From NCBI GenBank assembly GCA_034189695.1, contig JAXHUA010000021.1, positions 1 through 5,804 of the forward strand: a stretch of DNA of 5,804 nucleotides. The letters run 5' to 3'. The notes beneath the pieces were generated by a model. That model made no database searches, was not told the DNA's origin, and worked only from the letters and a program-made list of their open reading frames with translations. This stretch comes from JAXHUA01 sp034189695. GTDB lineage: Bacteria > Chloroflexota > Dehalococcoidia > E44-bin15. The position numbers were made by a program, and so were the translations under genes. Of this stretch, positions 1-5,689 are shown piece after piece (the first letter of the stretch is position 1; each line of letters starts with the position of its first letter).

Positions 1-424
1 AGCCTCTTGTCCTCACCTCTTCATCAGCCCTGTCGATCGCGTCCACAACCTTGCCCTCTTCGCCATCCATGCCTTCCTTCTCTCGGTCGTACTTGGCGCT
101 AAGGTGATTGATGAGAGGTCTTGCGACCTCACACATCTTGTTGACCAAGTGGTGGTACATCGGACTCCCCTCGTCGAACCCGTTCTTCGCAGTGTTTATT
201 GGCAGCTTCGAAGGGTCGTTACATGTCACGAACACAATCCCAACGAACTGGTGGTAAATCGGATGGTGCTTCGGGAGAAACCCGGGCTCCCCCCTCCAGC
301 CAGTCGCCGGGCTCGTGTCGTCCGCGATAACCAACCGCCTGTTCATGAAGACGTTCCACCCCTGCCGACCCCGCTTCCTCTCCGCGCGCCCTTGCTCGCT
401 GGCGAAGTCTATGAAGATATTATG
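1..424 (-). pseudogene. Out-of-frame continuation of the GHKL ATPase, cut by the window edge
   Basis: Reading the minus strand in the frame of codon ATA-GAC (415-410) gives about 140 open codons to position 2 with no stop. The product has the features expected after a GHKL lid in MORC-like ATPases: GWNVFMNRRLVIADD (a 'GW-x-V-F-x-N-x-R' strand), TGWRGEPGF, FVGIVFVTCNDPSKLP and INTAKNGFDEGSPMYHHL, then a charged tail. It has no start signal of its own and its frame is closed by TGA at 427-425, so it is the second part of the gene that starts at 1125. The shift must fall between 424 and 409. It equals loss of one base (or gain of two). The true 3' end lies left of the window. It could be a real pseudogene, an assembly or sequencing error, or much less likely a recoding site. 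Confidence 0.75.
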
Positions 425-1125
425 TCAATTTCTGCCCCATCGTATTTGTCTGCTACCCTCACAGGCATGTAGTCAGCACCCGCCTTCACCGTTAGCTCGA
501 ACCCCGTTTGCTCCTCATCGTTCAGGAAGAACCCGATCTGCCCGTCCTGAATGAACAATGAGTAGTATATCTTGACCGTCTCCTTCAGCCTTCTCTCGAA
601 CTCGGGAGTGAAGGTCTCCTTCGCCGCGCGGGTCAGTTTGCTCACTTCTATGCTTGTATATGGCAGTCCCCCGCCGCCGAGCCTTGAAGGCGAAGACTCC
701 GTCAAGGGTACCTCCCAGTTATCAGGCTCAGAAAGCCATTGGTCGACATCTATCTTGAGCCTACAGTAGTCCCGGCCGTCATCTGTCTCCACGACGATCA
801 AACGTCCCAGCTTGAACACTGACCGTTTCAGCCCTATACCATAGACCCCGATTGTTGGGCCGCTGGATGTCGGGTCGCTCGACCCAAGCCTGAAGACCTC
901 GCTCATGAACCGTACCTTCGGTATGCCCCCACAGTTGTCAACTAGGCGGAGGCCGTCCTGACCGTAGTCCAACCTTATCTCCCTCCTCTCCGCTATACCG
1001 TTCTTCGTGTAGGAGTCTACAGCATTGTCGAGGAGATCGAGAATGCAGTCGTGAACCGATATGTCCCTTGTCAACACGTCAATGAACAGTTCTTTCGTGG
1101 GCCTAAGGCTCACAGTCTCGCCCAT
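409..1125 (-). CDS. GHKL (Hsp90/MutL/MORC-like) ATPase, N-terminal part, ends at a frameshift
   Basis: This is the ATP-binding half of a GHKL-fold ATPase, 238 codons before a premature TAG. Visible motifs, counted from the ATG at 1125, are the N-box ILDLLDNAVDS (28-38, acidic residue D30 and Asn34), the G1 box DNCGGI (63-68), the glycine-rich G2 lid GVYGIGLKRSVFKLG (93-107) and a TSIEV strand (157-161). The opening PTKELFIDVLTRDIS is of the kind I associate with MORC-like bacterial ATPases. Members bind ATP and dimerise; many sit in restriction-modification or defence loci, but the job here is inferred, not shown. The ATG at 1125 is chosen because AAGGGGG lies 9 nt upstream; the frame is open back to a TTG at 1200 without a ribosome site. 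Ile is mostly ATA/ATT and Arg mostly AGG, unlike the GC-ending codons of the neighbours. The reading continues in another frame from about 424 to the left edge, so the gene is frameshifted or contains a sequence error. Confidence 0.85.
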   Translation of the reverse strand: MGETVSLRPTKELFIDVLTRDISVHDCILDLLDNAVDSYTKNGIAERREIRLDYGQDGLRLVDNCGGIPKVRFMSEVFRLGSSDPTSSGPTIGVYGIGLKRSVFKLGRLIVVETDDGRDYCRLKIDVDQWLSEPDNWEVPLTESSPSRLGGGGLPYTSIEVSKLTRAAKETFTPEFERRLKETVKIYYSLFIQDGQIGFFLNDEEQTGFELTVKAGADYMPVRVADKYDGAEIDIISS

Positions 1126-1134
1126 GACGCATAT

Positions 1135-1141
1135 CCCCCTT
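1135..1141 (-). promoter_or_regulatory. Ribosome binding site deciding the GHKL start
   Basis: AAGGGGG on the minus strand lies 9 nt before the ATG at 1125. No comparable site precedes the alternative TTG at 1200. Family-like sequence (GETVSLRPTKE) begins right after this ATG, while the 25 upstream codons encode Arg/Cys-rich sequence with no family look. Confidence 0.6.
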
Positions 1142-1283
1142 CCGTCTTCGGTCCTCTCCTGCCGACGCCTGCAGTTGCACGCCCGCAAGAAAGCATGCAA
1201 GGCAATGACATCGCGTTGGGGCCAGCCGAGGTCTCAGGTGAGCTTGATTTCTTGCTTCCGCTTGTTCCCCTTGTCGGATTCTG

Positions 1284-1312
1284 ATTGTGCCGTATCCTCT
1301 TGTGAGAGTCAA
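1284..1312 (-). promoter_or_regulatory. Sigma70-like promoter for the GHKL gene
   Basis: On the minus strand TTGACT (1312-1307) is separated by exactly 17 bp from CACAAT (1289-1284). That is five of six and four of six consensus bases with ideal spacing. Predicted transcription starts near 1277, giving a leader of about 150 nt before the ATG at 1125. It lies between the PPC stop and the GHKL start, so the GHKL gene need not depend on read-through from PPC. Confidence 0.5.
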
Positions 1313-1416
1313 CACCAGATCGTTCGACCGTTCAAGCCGATGTGCTGCCCCCACAGCTCCAAGATGAACATTGCTGTGCCCCTTGCCTGCCACCCAGAAT
1401 GCGCGCGCAGCGAACT

Positions 1417-1501
1417 GGGGTGGCCGCTGGACCGCGGCAAGAGACTATCAATCGGAGAAAGGAGCGCAATCTCCCACGCTCACAAGTAACCACGCCACCC
1501 C
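1417..1501 (-). repeat. Inverted-repeat cluster downstream of the PPC gene
   Basis: The outer arms are a perfect 8-bp match (GGGGTGGC 1417-1424, GCCACCCC 1494-1501). Two smaller stems lie inside (1423-1427/1434-1438 and 1462-1466/1477-1481). The 1417-1424 arm can instead pair with GCCACCC at 1389-1395 across a 22-nt loop that contains the 10-bp palindrome TGCGCGCGCA. It could form the folded 3' end of the PPC transcript, but there is no strong T-run. In GC-rich DNA some of this pairing is expected by chance. Confidence 0.3.
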
Positions 1502-1510
1502 CGAGTCTCG

Positions 1511-1960
1511 CTAGCGGCCCCGCGGCTCCAGCAGGGCGAAACCGGTCTCGGCGTCCATGATGCGCGCCACGGGCGCATCCGCAATCTCGTAGATGAGCGC
1601 CTCGCCGACGACCCACGTGGTGACGCCGTAGCGCAGGCACCCCGTCATGCTCCTGCCGGAACGGCCCAGCGAAGCGTGCATGTGCAGCCCGGGCTTCCCA
1701 TCCTCGCCCGGCGCGAGCACGCCTACACCCACCACCTCCTGCGCACCGTCCACCGGCAGCAGCATCGGCTCCGGCGGCCGCTCCTCCGAGCGCCGCGGCC
1801 CCACCACGACCTCCCCTCCGCCTATACCTCCCACCAGCACCACATGCCCGACCGATACGCCGTTCTCGGCGGCGAACTGCTCAATGCAGTCAGGTACCAC
1901 GTCCCCGTCCTCAAGCCGCAGGACGAACACGCGGCCGAGCCGTCCTTCACATGCCTTCAT
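1511..1960 (-). CDS. PPC/DUF296 domain protein (PD1-like DNA-binding family)
   Basis: This 149-aa protein is a single PPC (DUF296) domain from end to end, the usual length for stand-alone bacterial and archaeal members. The N-terminal strand is RVFVLRLEDGD (10-20), followed by a helix with IEQFAAENGVSVG (26-38) and the glycine turn VGGIGGGEV (43-51). The metal-site signature HMHASLGR (93-100, His93 and His95) comes next, then TGCLRYG (106-112) and the core strand TTWVVGEALIYEI (114-126). Plant relatives (AHL proteins) carry a PPC domain beside AT-hooks; this protein has no AT-hook, so DNA binding by it is unproven and the family often forms trimers. Where many members have a third His in a GGHL motif, this one has Cys107. 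AAGGAGA 7 nt upstream fixes the ATG at 1960. A promoter at 2016-2045 reads into it, divergent from the nitroreductase operon. Confidence 0.88.
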   Translation of the reverse strand: MKACEGRLGRVFVLRLEDGDVVPDCIEQFAAENGVSVGHVVLVGGIGGGEVVVGPRRSEERPPEPMLLPVDGAQEVVGVGVLAPGEDGKPGLHMHASLGRSGRSMTGCLRYGVTTWVVGEALIYEIADAPVARIMDAETGFALLEPRGR

Positions 1961-2015
1961 CAGCTGTCTCCTTCATCGTTCGCACGGTAGCCCGTCCCCC
2001 GGACAACCCCACCCG

Positions 2016-2045
2016 ATTGTAGTCCCCCGCGAACGGCAACGGCAA
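2016..2045 (-). promoter_or_regulatory. Promoter for the PPC gene
   Basis: On the minus strand TTGCCG (2045-2040) and TACAAT (2021-2016) are 18 bp apart. The -10 matches five of six consensus bases and the -35 four of six. A second TTGCCG directly follows (2039-2034) but is too close to serve. Transcription would begin near 2009, about 50 nt before the PPC start. Confidence 0.45.
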
Positions 2046-2112
2046 GGCGCTGCTCAAGACCCCAGAACAAGCATCCAGCCCGCAGCGGACGGCCTCACTG
2101 CGCTCGTGAAGA

Positions 2113-2121
2113 TGCTATAAT
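2113..2121 (+). promoter_or_regulatory. Extended -10 promoter for the nitroreductase operon
   Basis: TGCTATAAT is a perfect extended -10 (TGn plus consensus TATAAT). No good -35 lies 16-18 bp upstream, which is typical when an extended -10 compensates. Transcription would start near 2127, about 35 nt before the ATG at 2162. A small dyad ACCA-GCT-TGGT (2126-2136) covers the predicted start point. The ATG at 2120 overlaps this box and so cannot be the start codon of a message made here. Confidence 0.6.
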
Positions 2122-2143
2122 GGCAACCAGCTTGGTCAAATGT

Positions 2144-2155
2144 AGGAAGGAGGGG
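2144..2155 (+). promoter_or_regulatory. Ribosome binding site of the nitroreductase gene
   Basis: AGGAAGGAGGGG contains a full GGAGG core (2149-2153) 8 nt before the ATG at 2162. It decides the start in favour of 2162 over the in-frame ATG at 2120, which lies inside the promoter. Confidence 0.7.
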
Positions 2156-2161
2156 TCGAAT

Positions 2162-2737
2162 ATGAGTGCATGCGAGACGGCCACAAGCAGGCGCTCCATC
2201 AGGCACTTCCAGGACAGGCCGGTCCCGCGCGAGCTCCTGGAGAAGTGCGTCAACGCCGCCAGGCTGGCCCCCACCGGCGCCAATTTGCAGCCGCTGGAGT
2301 TCGTTATAGTCGACGACCCTGACCTCGTGTCCCGCATCTTCCCCACCATAAAATGGGCGGTGTACATCCGGCCGGCGCACGACCCCCCGCCAGGCAACGA
2401 GCCCAGGGCCTACATCCTCATCCTGAAGAGGAAGGACCTCACCCCGGCTTGGGTGCTGTGCGACGTCGGCGCGGCGATGCAGAGCATCATCCTCGTCGCC
2501 CTCGACGAAGGTGTCGGTTCCTGTGCTCTGCTCAGCGTCGACTTCGACAGCGTGAGGAGCATCCTCAACGTTCCCGACGAGTACGATACGTCACTGCTGA
2601 TCGCGCTCGGCTATCCCAACGAGAGCCCGGTTGAGGCGCCCTTCGAGGGCTCGGCGAAGTACTGGAAGGACGAGAACGGCGTGCTCCACGTACCCAAGAA
2701 GAGCCTTGACGCCGTCCTGCACTGGAATGCCTTCTAG
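2162..2737 (+). CDS. Nitroreductase family protein (FMN-dependent oxidoreductase)
   Basis: This 191-aa protein belongs to the FMN-binding nitroreductase superfamily, which as homodimers use NAD(P)H to reduce nitro groups, quinones, flavins or other substrates. The usual opening is present, SRRSIRHFQDRPVP (9-22), whose Arg residues contact the FMN phosphate. APTGANLQPLEFVIVDD (36-52) is the flavin-contacting Asn/Gln segment. A KWAVYIRPAHDPPPG loop (64-78) and RAYILIL (82-88) follow, then DVGAAMQSIILVALDEGVGSCAL (101-123), the helix and Gly-rich turn near the flavin, and LIALGYP (146-152). The length is normal for the family. The specific substrate cannot be read from the sequence. It is the first gene of a probable three-gene operon, with 48 bp to the next start, under the extended -10 promoter at 2113. 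Confidence 0.9.
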   Translation: MSACETATSRRSIRHFQDRPVPRELLEKCVNAARLAPTGANLQPLEFVIVDDPDLVSRIFPTIKWAVYIRPAHDPPPGNEPRAYILILKRKDLTPAWVLCDVGAAMQSIILVALDEGVGSCALLSVDFDSVRSILNVPDEYDTSLLIALGYPNESPVEAPFEGSAKYWKDENGVLHVPKKSLDAVLHWNAF

Positions 2738-2785
2738 CCGGCCACCGCAGGCGACGGGCTGGCCCAGCGACATGTGAGGGAAGCT

Positions 2786-3559
2786 ATGGCCACATCATCG
2801 ATGACGGATTTCATCCAGGACGTTGCCCGCCGCGCCGGCGAGCGGCTCCTGTCGCACTTCGGCCAGGACAGGCAACTGCTCAAGCTGCGCTCCACGGTCA
2901 AGGACGCGGTGACCACGTACGACAAGCTCATCGACCACCTCATCATCCAGGACATCGCCGAGCACTACCCCAGCCACAGCCTGCTCACCGAGGAGAGCGG
3001 GCATCTGGAAGGCGACCCCGACTGGCTGTGGATTGTGGACTCGCTCGACGGTACCAGTGGCTTCGCCAACTCCAACCCGCTGTTCTGCGTCTGCATCGCC
3101 CTGATGCACAGGGGCGAGGTGGTTCTAGGCACGGTGTATGCCCCCGCGATTGGCGAACTCTACTTCGCGGAGAAGGGAAACGGGGCCTACCTTAATCAGC
3201 AAAGGATTCGCGTCTCGGAGACACTGGGGCTCGCCGACAGCTACCTGTTCTACTGCGAGGGTGGAGAGAAGGACAGGTCGAAGACCGGCGCTCTGCTGAG
3301 CAGCGTCTACCCCGAAGTGATGGACATACGCAAGCTCGGCGCCGCCGGTCTGGAGACCGCATGGGTGGCCGCCGGCAAGGGCGACGCCTACTACACTACC
3401 AGCATTGAACCGTGGGACGTGGCTCCAGGCGTACTACTGGTGCAGGAGGCGGGCGGCGTGGTCACCGATTTCCACGGCGGCCCCTGGAAGGCGGAGACCA
3501 GCGACCTGGTATTCTCCAACGGGCGGGTGCACTCCGCCCTACTGGACCTGCTGCGGTAA
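2786..3559 (+). CDS. Inositol monophosphatase family protein (SuhB/CysQ-like phosphatase)
   Basis: This 257-aa protein is a full-length member of the Mg2+-dependent, lithium-sensitive phosphatase family (inositol monophosphatase, fructose-1,6-bisphosphatase, PAP phosphatase). All metal ligands are present: Glu69/Glu70 in LLTEESG (66-72), Asp85 and Asp88 in WIVDSLDGTSGF (82-93, the DPLDGT motif with Ser for Pro), and Asp211 in EPWDVAPGVLLVQEAGG (208-224). An early KDAVTTYD (39-46) and a late SNGRVHSALLDLL are also family-typical. The substrate is not decidable from sequence; inositol phosphates, sugar bisphosphates or PAP are all possible. ATG 2786 has GAGGG 5 nt upstream; an in-frame GTG at 2774 lacks a site and overlaps that Shine-Dalgarno. 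It lies 48 bp after the nitroreductase and 45 bp before the Dph6-like gene, so the three are likely co-transcribed. Confidence 0.92.
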   Translation: MATSSMTDFIQDVARRAGERLLSHFGQDRQLLKLRSTVKDAVTTYDKLIDHLIIQDIAEHYPSHSLLTEESGHLEGDPDWLWIVDSLDGTSGFANSNPLFCVCIALMHRGEVVLGTVYAPAIGELYFAEKGNGAYLNQQRIRVSETLGLADSYLFYCEGGEKDRSKTGALLSSVYPEVMDIRKLGAAGLETAWVAAGKGDAYYTTSIEPWDVAPGVLLVQEAGGVVTDFHGGPWKAETSDLVFSNGRVHSALLDLLR

Positions 3560-3604
3560 CACCACCGCCGCTGCGGGGAGCCTGACCGACAGCACGGAGC
3601 GATG

Positions 3605-4282
3605 ATGACAGAGAGTGTGCTCGTGGCATGGAGCGGCGGCAAGGACAGCGCGATGGCCCTGTACCGTGTCCAGCGCGACCCGCGCTTCCAGGTCCTGGGC
3701 CTGCTGACCACAGTCACCGCTGACTACGACAGGGTGACCATGCACGGCGTCCGCCGCACCCTCCTGGAGCAGCAGGCGCGGCACCTGCGCCTGCCCCTGC
3801 ATCAGGTGACAATCTCCAGGGATGCGTCCAACGACGAGTACGAAGCCGCCATGGAGGCGGCAATGGCCCGGTTCCACAAGCGCGGCGTCACCTCCGTCGT
3901 CTTCGGCGACATCCATCTTGAGGACGTCAGAAGGTACCGTGAGGAGAACCTGGCGAGGGCAGGCATGAAGGCCGTTTTTCCGATATGGGGAGAGGAGACG
4001 CAGGCCCTCGTCCGGTCCTTCATCGAGCTGGGGTTCAGGGCCATCGTAACCTGCGTCGATTCGAAGGTGCTCGATGGAGCGTTCTGCGGGCGGGTCATCG
4101 ACGACCGTTTCCTGTCGGAGCTTCCCACCGGCATCGACCCGTGCGGTGAGAACGGCGAGTACCACTCCTTCGTCTTTGACGGGCCGGTACTCGACAGCCC
4201 GGTGCCCTACACCCGGGGTGAGACGGTCATCAGGGACGCTCTCGTCTTTCTCGATTTGCTCACCGGCGAGGCCGGCCCGTAG
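3605..4282 (+). CDS. Dph6-like ATP pyrophosphatase (diphthine-ammonia ligase family, PP-loop)
   Basis: This 225-aa protein is an adenine-nucleotide alpha-hydrolase of the Dph6/MJ0570 type. The PP-loop SGGKDS (10-15) binds ATP. MHGVR (46-50), the GDIHLEDVRRYREE segment (101-114), FPIWGE (125-130) and CGENGEYHSFVFDGP (180-194) are the family's distinctive blocks. In eukaryotes and archaea such enzymes adenylate diphthine on elongation factor 2 and add ammonia to make diphthamide. Bacteria lack diphthamide, so if the host is bacterial the substrate is unknown, though the fold implies activation of a carboxylate or carbonyl by adenylation. Two ATGs are adjacent (3602, 3605); GGAG at 3596-3599 sits 2 nt from the first and 5 nt from the second, so I prefer 3605. 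It is the last gene of the operon; a 50-bp gap with no clear terminator separates it from the convergent transporter gene. Confidence 0.9.
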   Translation: MTESVLVAWSGGKDSAMALYRVQRDPRFQVLGLLTTVTADYDRVTMHGVRRTLLEQQARHLRLPLHQVTISRDASNDEYEAAMEAAMARFHKRGVTSVVFGDIHLEDVRRYREENLARAGMKAVFPIWGEETQALVRSFIELGFRAIVTCVDSKVLDGAFCGRVIDDRFLSELPTGIDPCGENGEYHSFVFDGPVLDSPVPYTRGETVIRDALVFLDLLTGEAGP

Positions 4283-4332
4283 GACATGAGACTACAAGCG
4301 CTTCGTGCCCGCGAACAGCCCGCGAGGTGGCG

Positions 4333-5622
4333 TCACAGCGATATCTCTTCTCGCTCCTCGCCACCCTCCCCCTTCATCACGAACACCCGCGCCACCTTGT
4401 TCTCCTTGACCTCGCTGACCAGAATGGTCAACGGGCCCTGCACTACCTGTTCCCCTTGCTTGGGGAGATGACCGAGCAGGTCGAGAACGAAGCCGCCCAC
4501 CGTCTTGTAGTCCCCCTCCGGAATGCCTAACTGGAGCTGGTCATTGACCTCTTCAACGCGCATGCCGCCGTCGACCTTGTACAGATGCTCACCGATAACC
4601 TCGAACCCTGTCTCCGCCGCGGCCAGCTCCTCTCTGACTTCACCGACTATCTGCTCCACCACCTGCTCGATGGTCACCACGCCGGATGTCCCGCCATACT
4701 CGTTCAGTACCACCGCCAGTGAGTAGCCTTCAGCCTTCATATCCGCCAGCAGGTCACACACCGACTTGCTCCCGGGGACGAAGTACACCGGCCGGGACAG
4801 GTCGGTGACCACGCTCTCAGCGCCTATCGAGCCCCCCGACATGGCGGTGAGCACATCGCCTATCGACAGCACGCCTGTCACCTTGTCATAGCTGTCATCG
4901 TAGACCGGGTACCGCTGCGCGGGATGCTCGGCGTAGTTCTCCAGGAACTGCCCCAGCGTGACTCCGTTCTCCAGCCAGGCGGCTTCCGTCCGAGGGATCA
5001 TCACCTCGCGCACGCGACGCTCCCCCAGACTGACCACACTGCGCAGTATCTCGGCTGACGCTTCATCTACAACACCGCTGTCCTCCCCCATCGAGATGAT
5101 GGTCCCCAGCTCTTCCCTGCTTATGAGTTCCCCGGGTATGGTGCTCGAGTGGGCAAGGGGCGTGAACCAGCCGGCAATCCAGCTCAGCACCACCACGAAG
5201 GGATGGAGCGCTCTGGACATTATCTCAATCGGCCGCGCGTACAGCAGCGCGATTCGCTCCGGGTGTTGCGCCGCAATCGTCTTGGGGATTACCTTGGCGA
5301 AGATGAGCAGCAGTATGGCGATTGCCACGATGGCAACGGGAGTCCCGACGCCCTCACCCAGTAGGGCGACAATGAATATCGTCCCCAGAGCCACCACAAT
5401 CGTCTCGGCGAAACTGATGCCGGTGAGCACCACCGAGAGGAACCTCGAAGGTTGCTCCATTATCCGCGCCACCCGGTCAGCGCCGCGCACACCCTCTTCC
5501 TGAAGGTGCTTCAGTCTGAATCTCTGAAGGTTGATGAAACCAATCTCTGCGCTGGCGAAGAACGCGCATATCGCCAGAAAGAGAATGGCCAGCAGCAGGT
5601 AGATGATCTCCAGCGTTCCCAT
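4333..5622 (-). CDS. CNNM/DUF21 transporter with paired CBS domains and CorC/HlyC domain (hemolysin-C-like)
   Basis: This 429-aa inner-membrane protein has the full three-part layout. The DUF21/CNNM membrane domain has hydrophobic segments at about 5-27, 62-88, 95-113 and 138-155, with conserved ASAEIGF (23-29), GISFAET (68-74) and IPKTIA (112-117). A CBS pair follows: one domain around 206-262 (VMIPRTEAAWL, YPVYDDSYDKVTGVLSIGD) and one around 274-331 (VPGSKSVCDLL, LAVVLNEYGGTSGVVT). A CorC_HlyC domain (340-417, YKVDGGMRVEEVN, TVGGFVLDLLG) completes it. Relatives are linked to Mg2+/Co2+ efflux and resistance; CBS pairs commonly sense adenine nucleotides. The old name hemolysin does not imply toxin activity. 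GAGGG 7 nt before the ATG at 5622 supports the start, and a strong promoter lies at 5652-5680. It is convergent with the Dph6-like operon. The length is normal and nothing is missing. Confidence 0.93.
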   Translation of the reverse strand: MGTLEIIYLLLAILFLAICAFFASAEIGFINLQRFRLKHLQEEGVRGADRVARIMEQPSRFLSVVLTGISFAETIVVALGTIFIVALLGEGVGTPVAIVAIAILLLIFAKVIPKTIAAQHPERIALLYARPIEIMSRALHPFVVVLSWIAGWFTPLAHSSTIPGELISREELGTIISMGEDSGVVDEASAEILRSVVSLGERRVREVMIPRTEAAWLENGVTLGQFLENYAEHPAQRYPVYDDSYDKVTGVLSIGDVLTAMSGGSIGAESVVTDLSRPVYFVPGSKSVCDLLADMKAEGYSLAVVLNEYGGTSGVVTIEQVVEQIVGEVREELAAAETGFEVIGEHLYKVDGGMRVEEVNDQLQLGIPEGDYKTVGGFVLDLLGHLPKQGEQVVQGPLTILVSEVKENKVARVFVMKGEGGEEREEISL

Positions 5623-5633
5623 CCTCTCACCCT

Positions 5634-5672
5634 CGACAAAAGAGTGTCGCCATTTTACATCCGTATGCGACA
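5634..5672. promoter_or_regulatory. Candidate operator: repeated CGACA/TGTCG half-sites around the transporter promoter
   Basis: TGTCGC (5645-5650) and GCGACA (5667-5672) form a perfect 6-bp inverted repeat with a 16-bp centre that contains the -10 box. A third half-site, CGACA (5634-5638), pairs with TGTCG (5645-5649) across 6 bp, straddling the predicted start point. The geometry suits a repressor that blocks RNA polymerase. No regulator gene is adjacent, so this is inference from position. Confidence 0.35.
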
Positions 5673-5680
5673 GACCACAA
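5652..5680 (-). promoter_or_regulatory. Sigma70-like promoter for the CBS transporter gene
   Basis: On the minus strand TTGTGG (5680-5675) and TAAAAT (5657-5652) are separated by exactly 17 bp. The -10 matches five of six consensus bases and the -35 four of six. Transcription would begin near 5645, giving a leader of about 23 nt that carries the Shine-Dalgarno. Confidence 0.6.
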
Positions 5681-5689
5681 GGAACCGAA

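Larger units (their letters stand above)
1126..1510. other. Gene-free interval with promoter, leader and inverted repeats
   Basis: I see no convincing gene in these 385 bp; open frames here have no family look and no good ribosome sites. The interval holds the GHKL promoter (1284-1312), a leader of about 150 nt and a cluster of inverted repeats. GGGGTGGC at 1417-1424 can pair with GCCACCCC at 1494-1501 or, over 7 bp, with GCCACCC at 1389-1395. GCCGC 1423-1427 pairs with GCGGC 1434-1438, and GAGCG 1462-1466 with CGCTC 1477-1481. GCAAGAAA 1185-1192 matches TTTCTTGC 1248-1255 within the leader. On the minus strand a small GGAG/CTCC hairpin (1474-1461) followed by TTTC could be a weak terminator for the PPC gene. 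Confidence 0.4.

Noticed and set aside
409..427. Programmed -1 ribosomal frameshifting in the GHKL gene
   Set aside because: No X-XXY-YYZ slippery heptamer is present in the only window where the shift can occur; a base loss or sequence error is simpler.
104..554. Plus-strand open frames of 122 and 79 codons at the left end
   Set aside because: They lie opposite the GHKL gene, whose minus-strand reading matches a family in both frames; the plus products are Pro/Arg-rich with no family look.
1126..1200. N-terminal extension of the GHKL gene to the TTG at 1200
   Set aside because: No ribosome binding site precedes it and the extra 25 residues (Arg/Cys-rich) do not look like the family; the ATG at 1125 has AAGGGGG at good spacing.
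1103..1640. Minus-strand open frames at 1103-1393 and 1332-1640
   Set aside because: The first overlaps the GHKL start and has low-complexity, Arg/Ala-rich product; the second overlaps the PPC gene out of frame. Neither has a ribosome site that I can support.
2120..2161. Nitroreductase start at the ATG at 2120
   Set aside because: That ATG overlaps the TATAAT box, so a transcript from this promoter would lack it; ATG 2162 has a strong Shine-Dalgarno and family sequence follows.
3539..4165. 208-codon open frame antisense to the Dph6-like gene
   Set aside because: It is a GC-rich shadow of a clearly identified gene; the product has no recognisable motif.
4283..4332. Terminator between the convergent Dph6-like and transporter genes
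   Set aside because: The palindrome AAGCGCTT (4296-4303) is present, but no longer stem followed by a T-run is visible on either strand.
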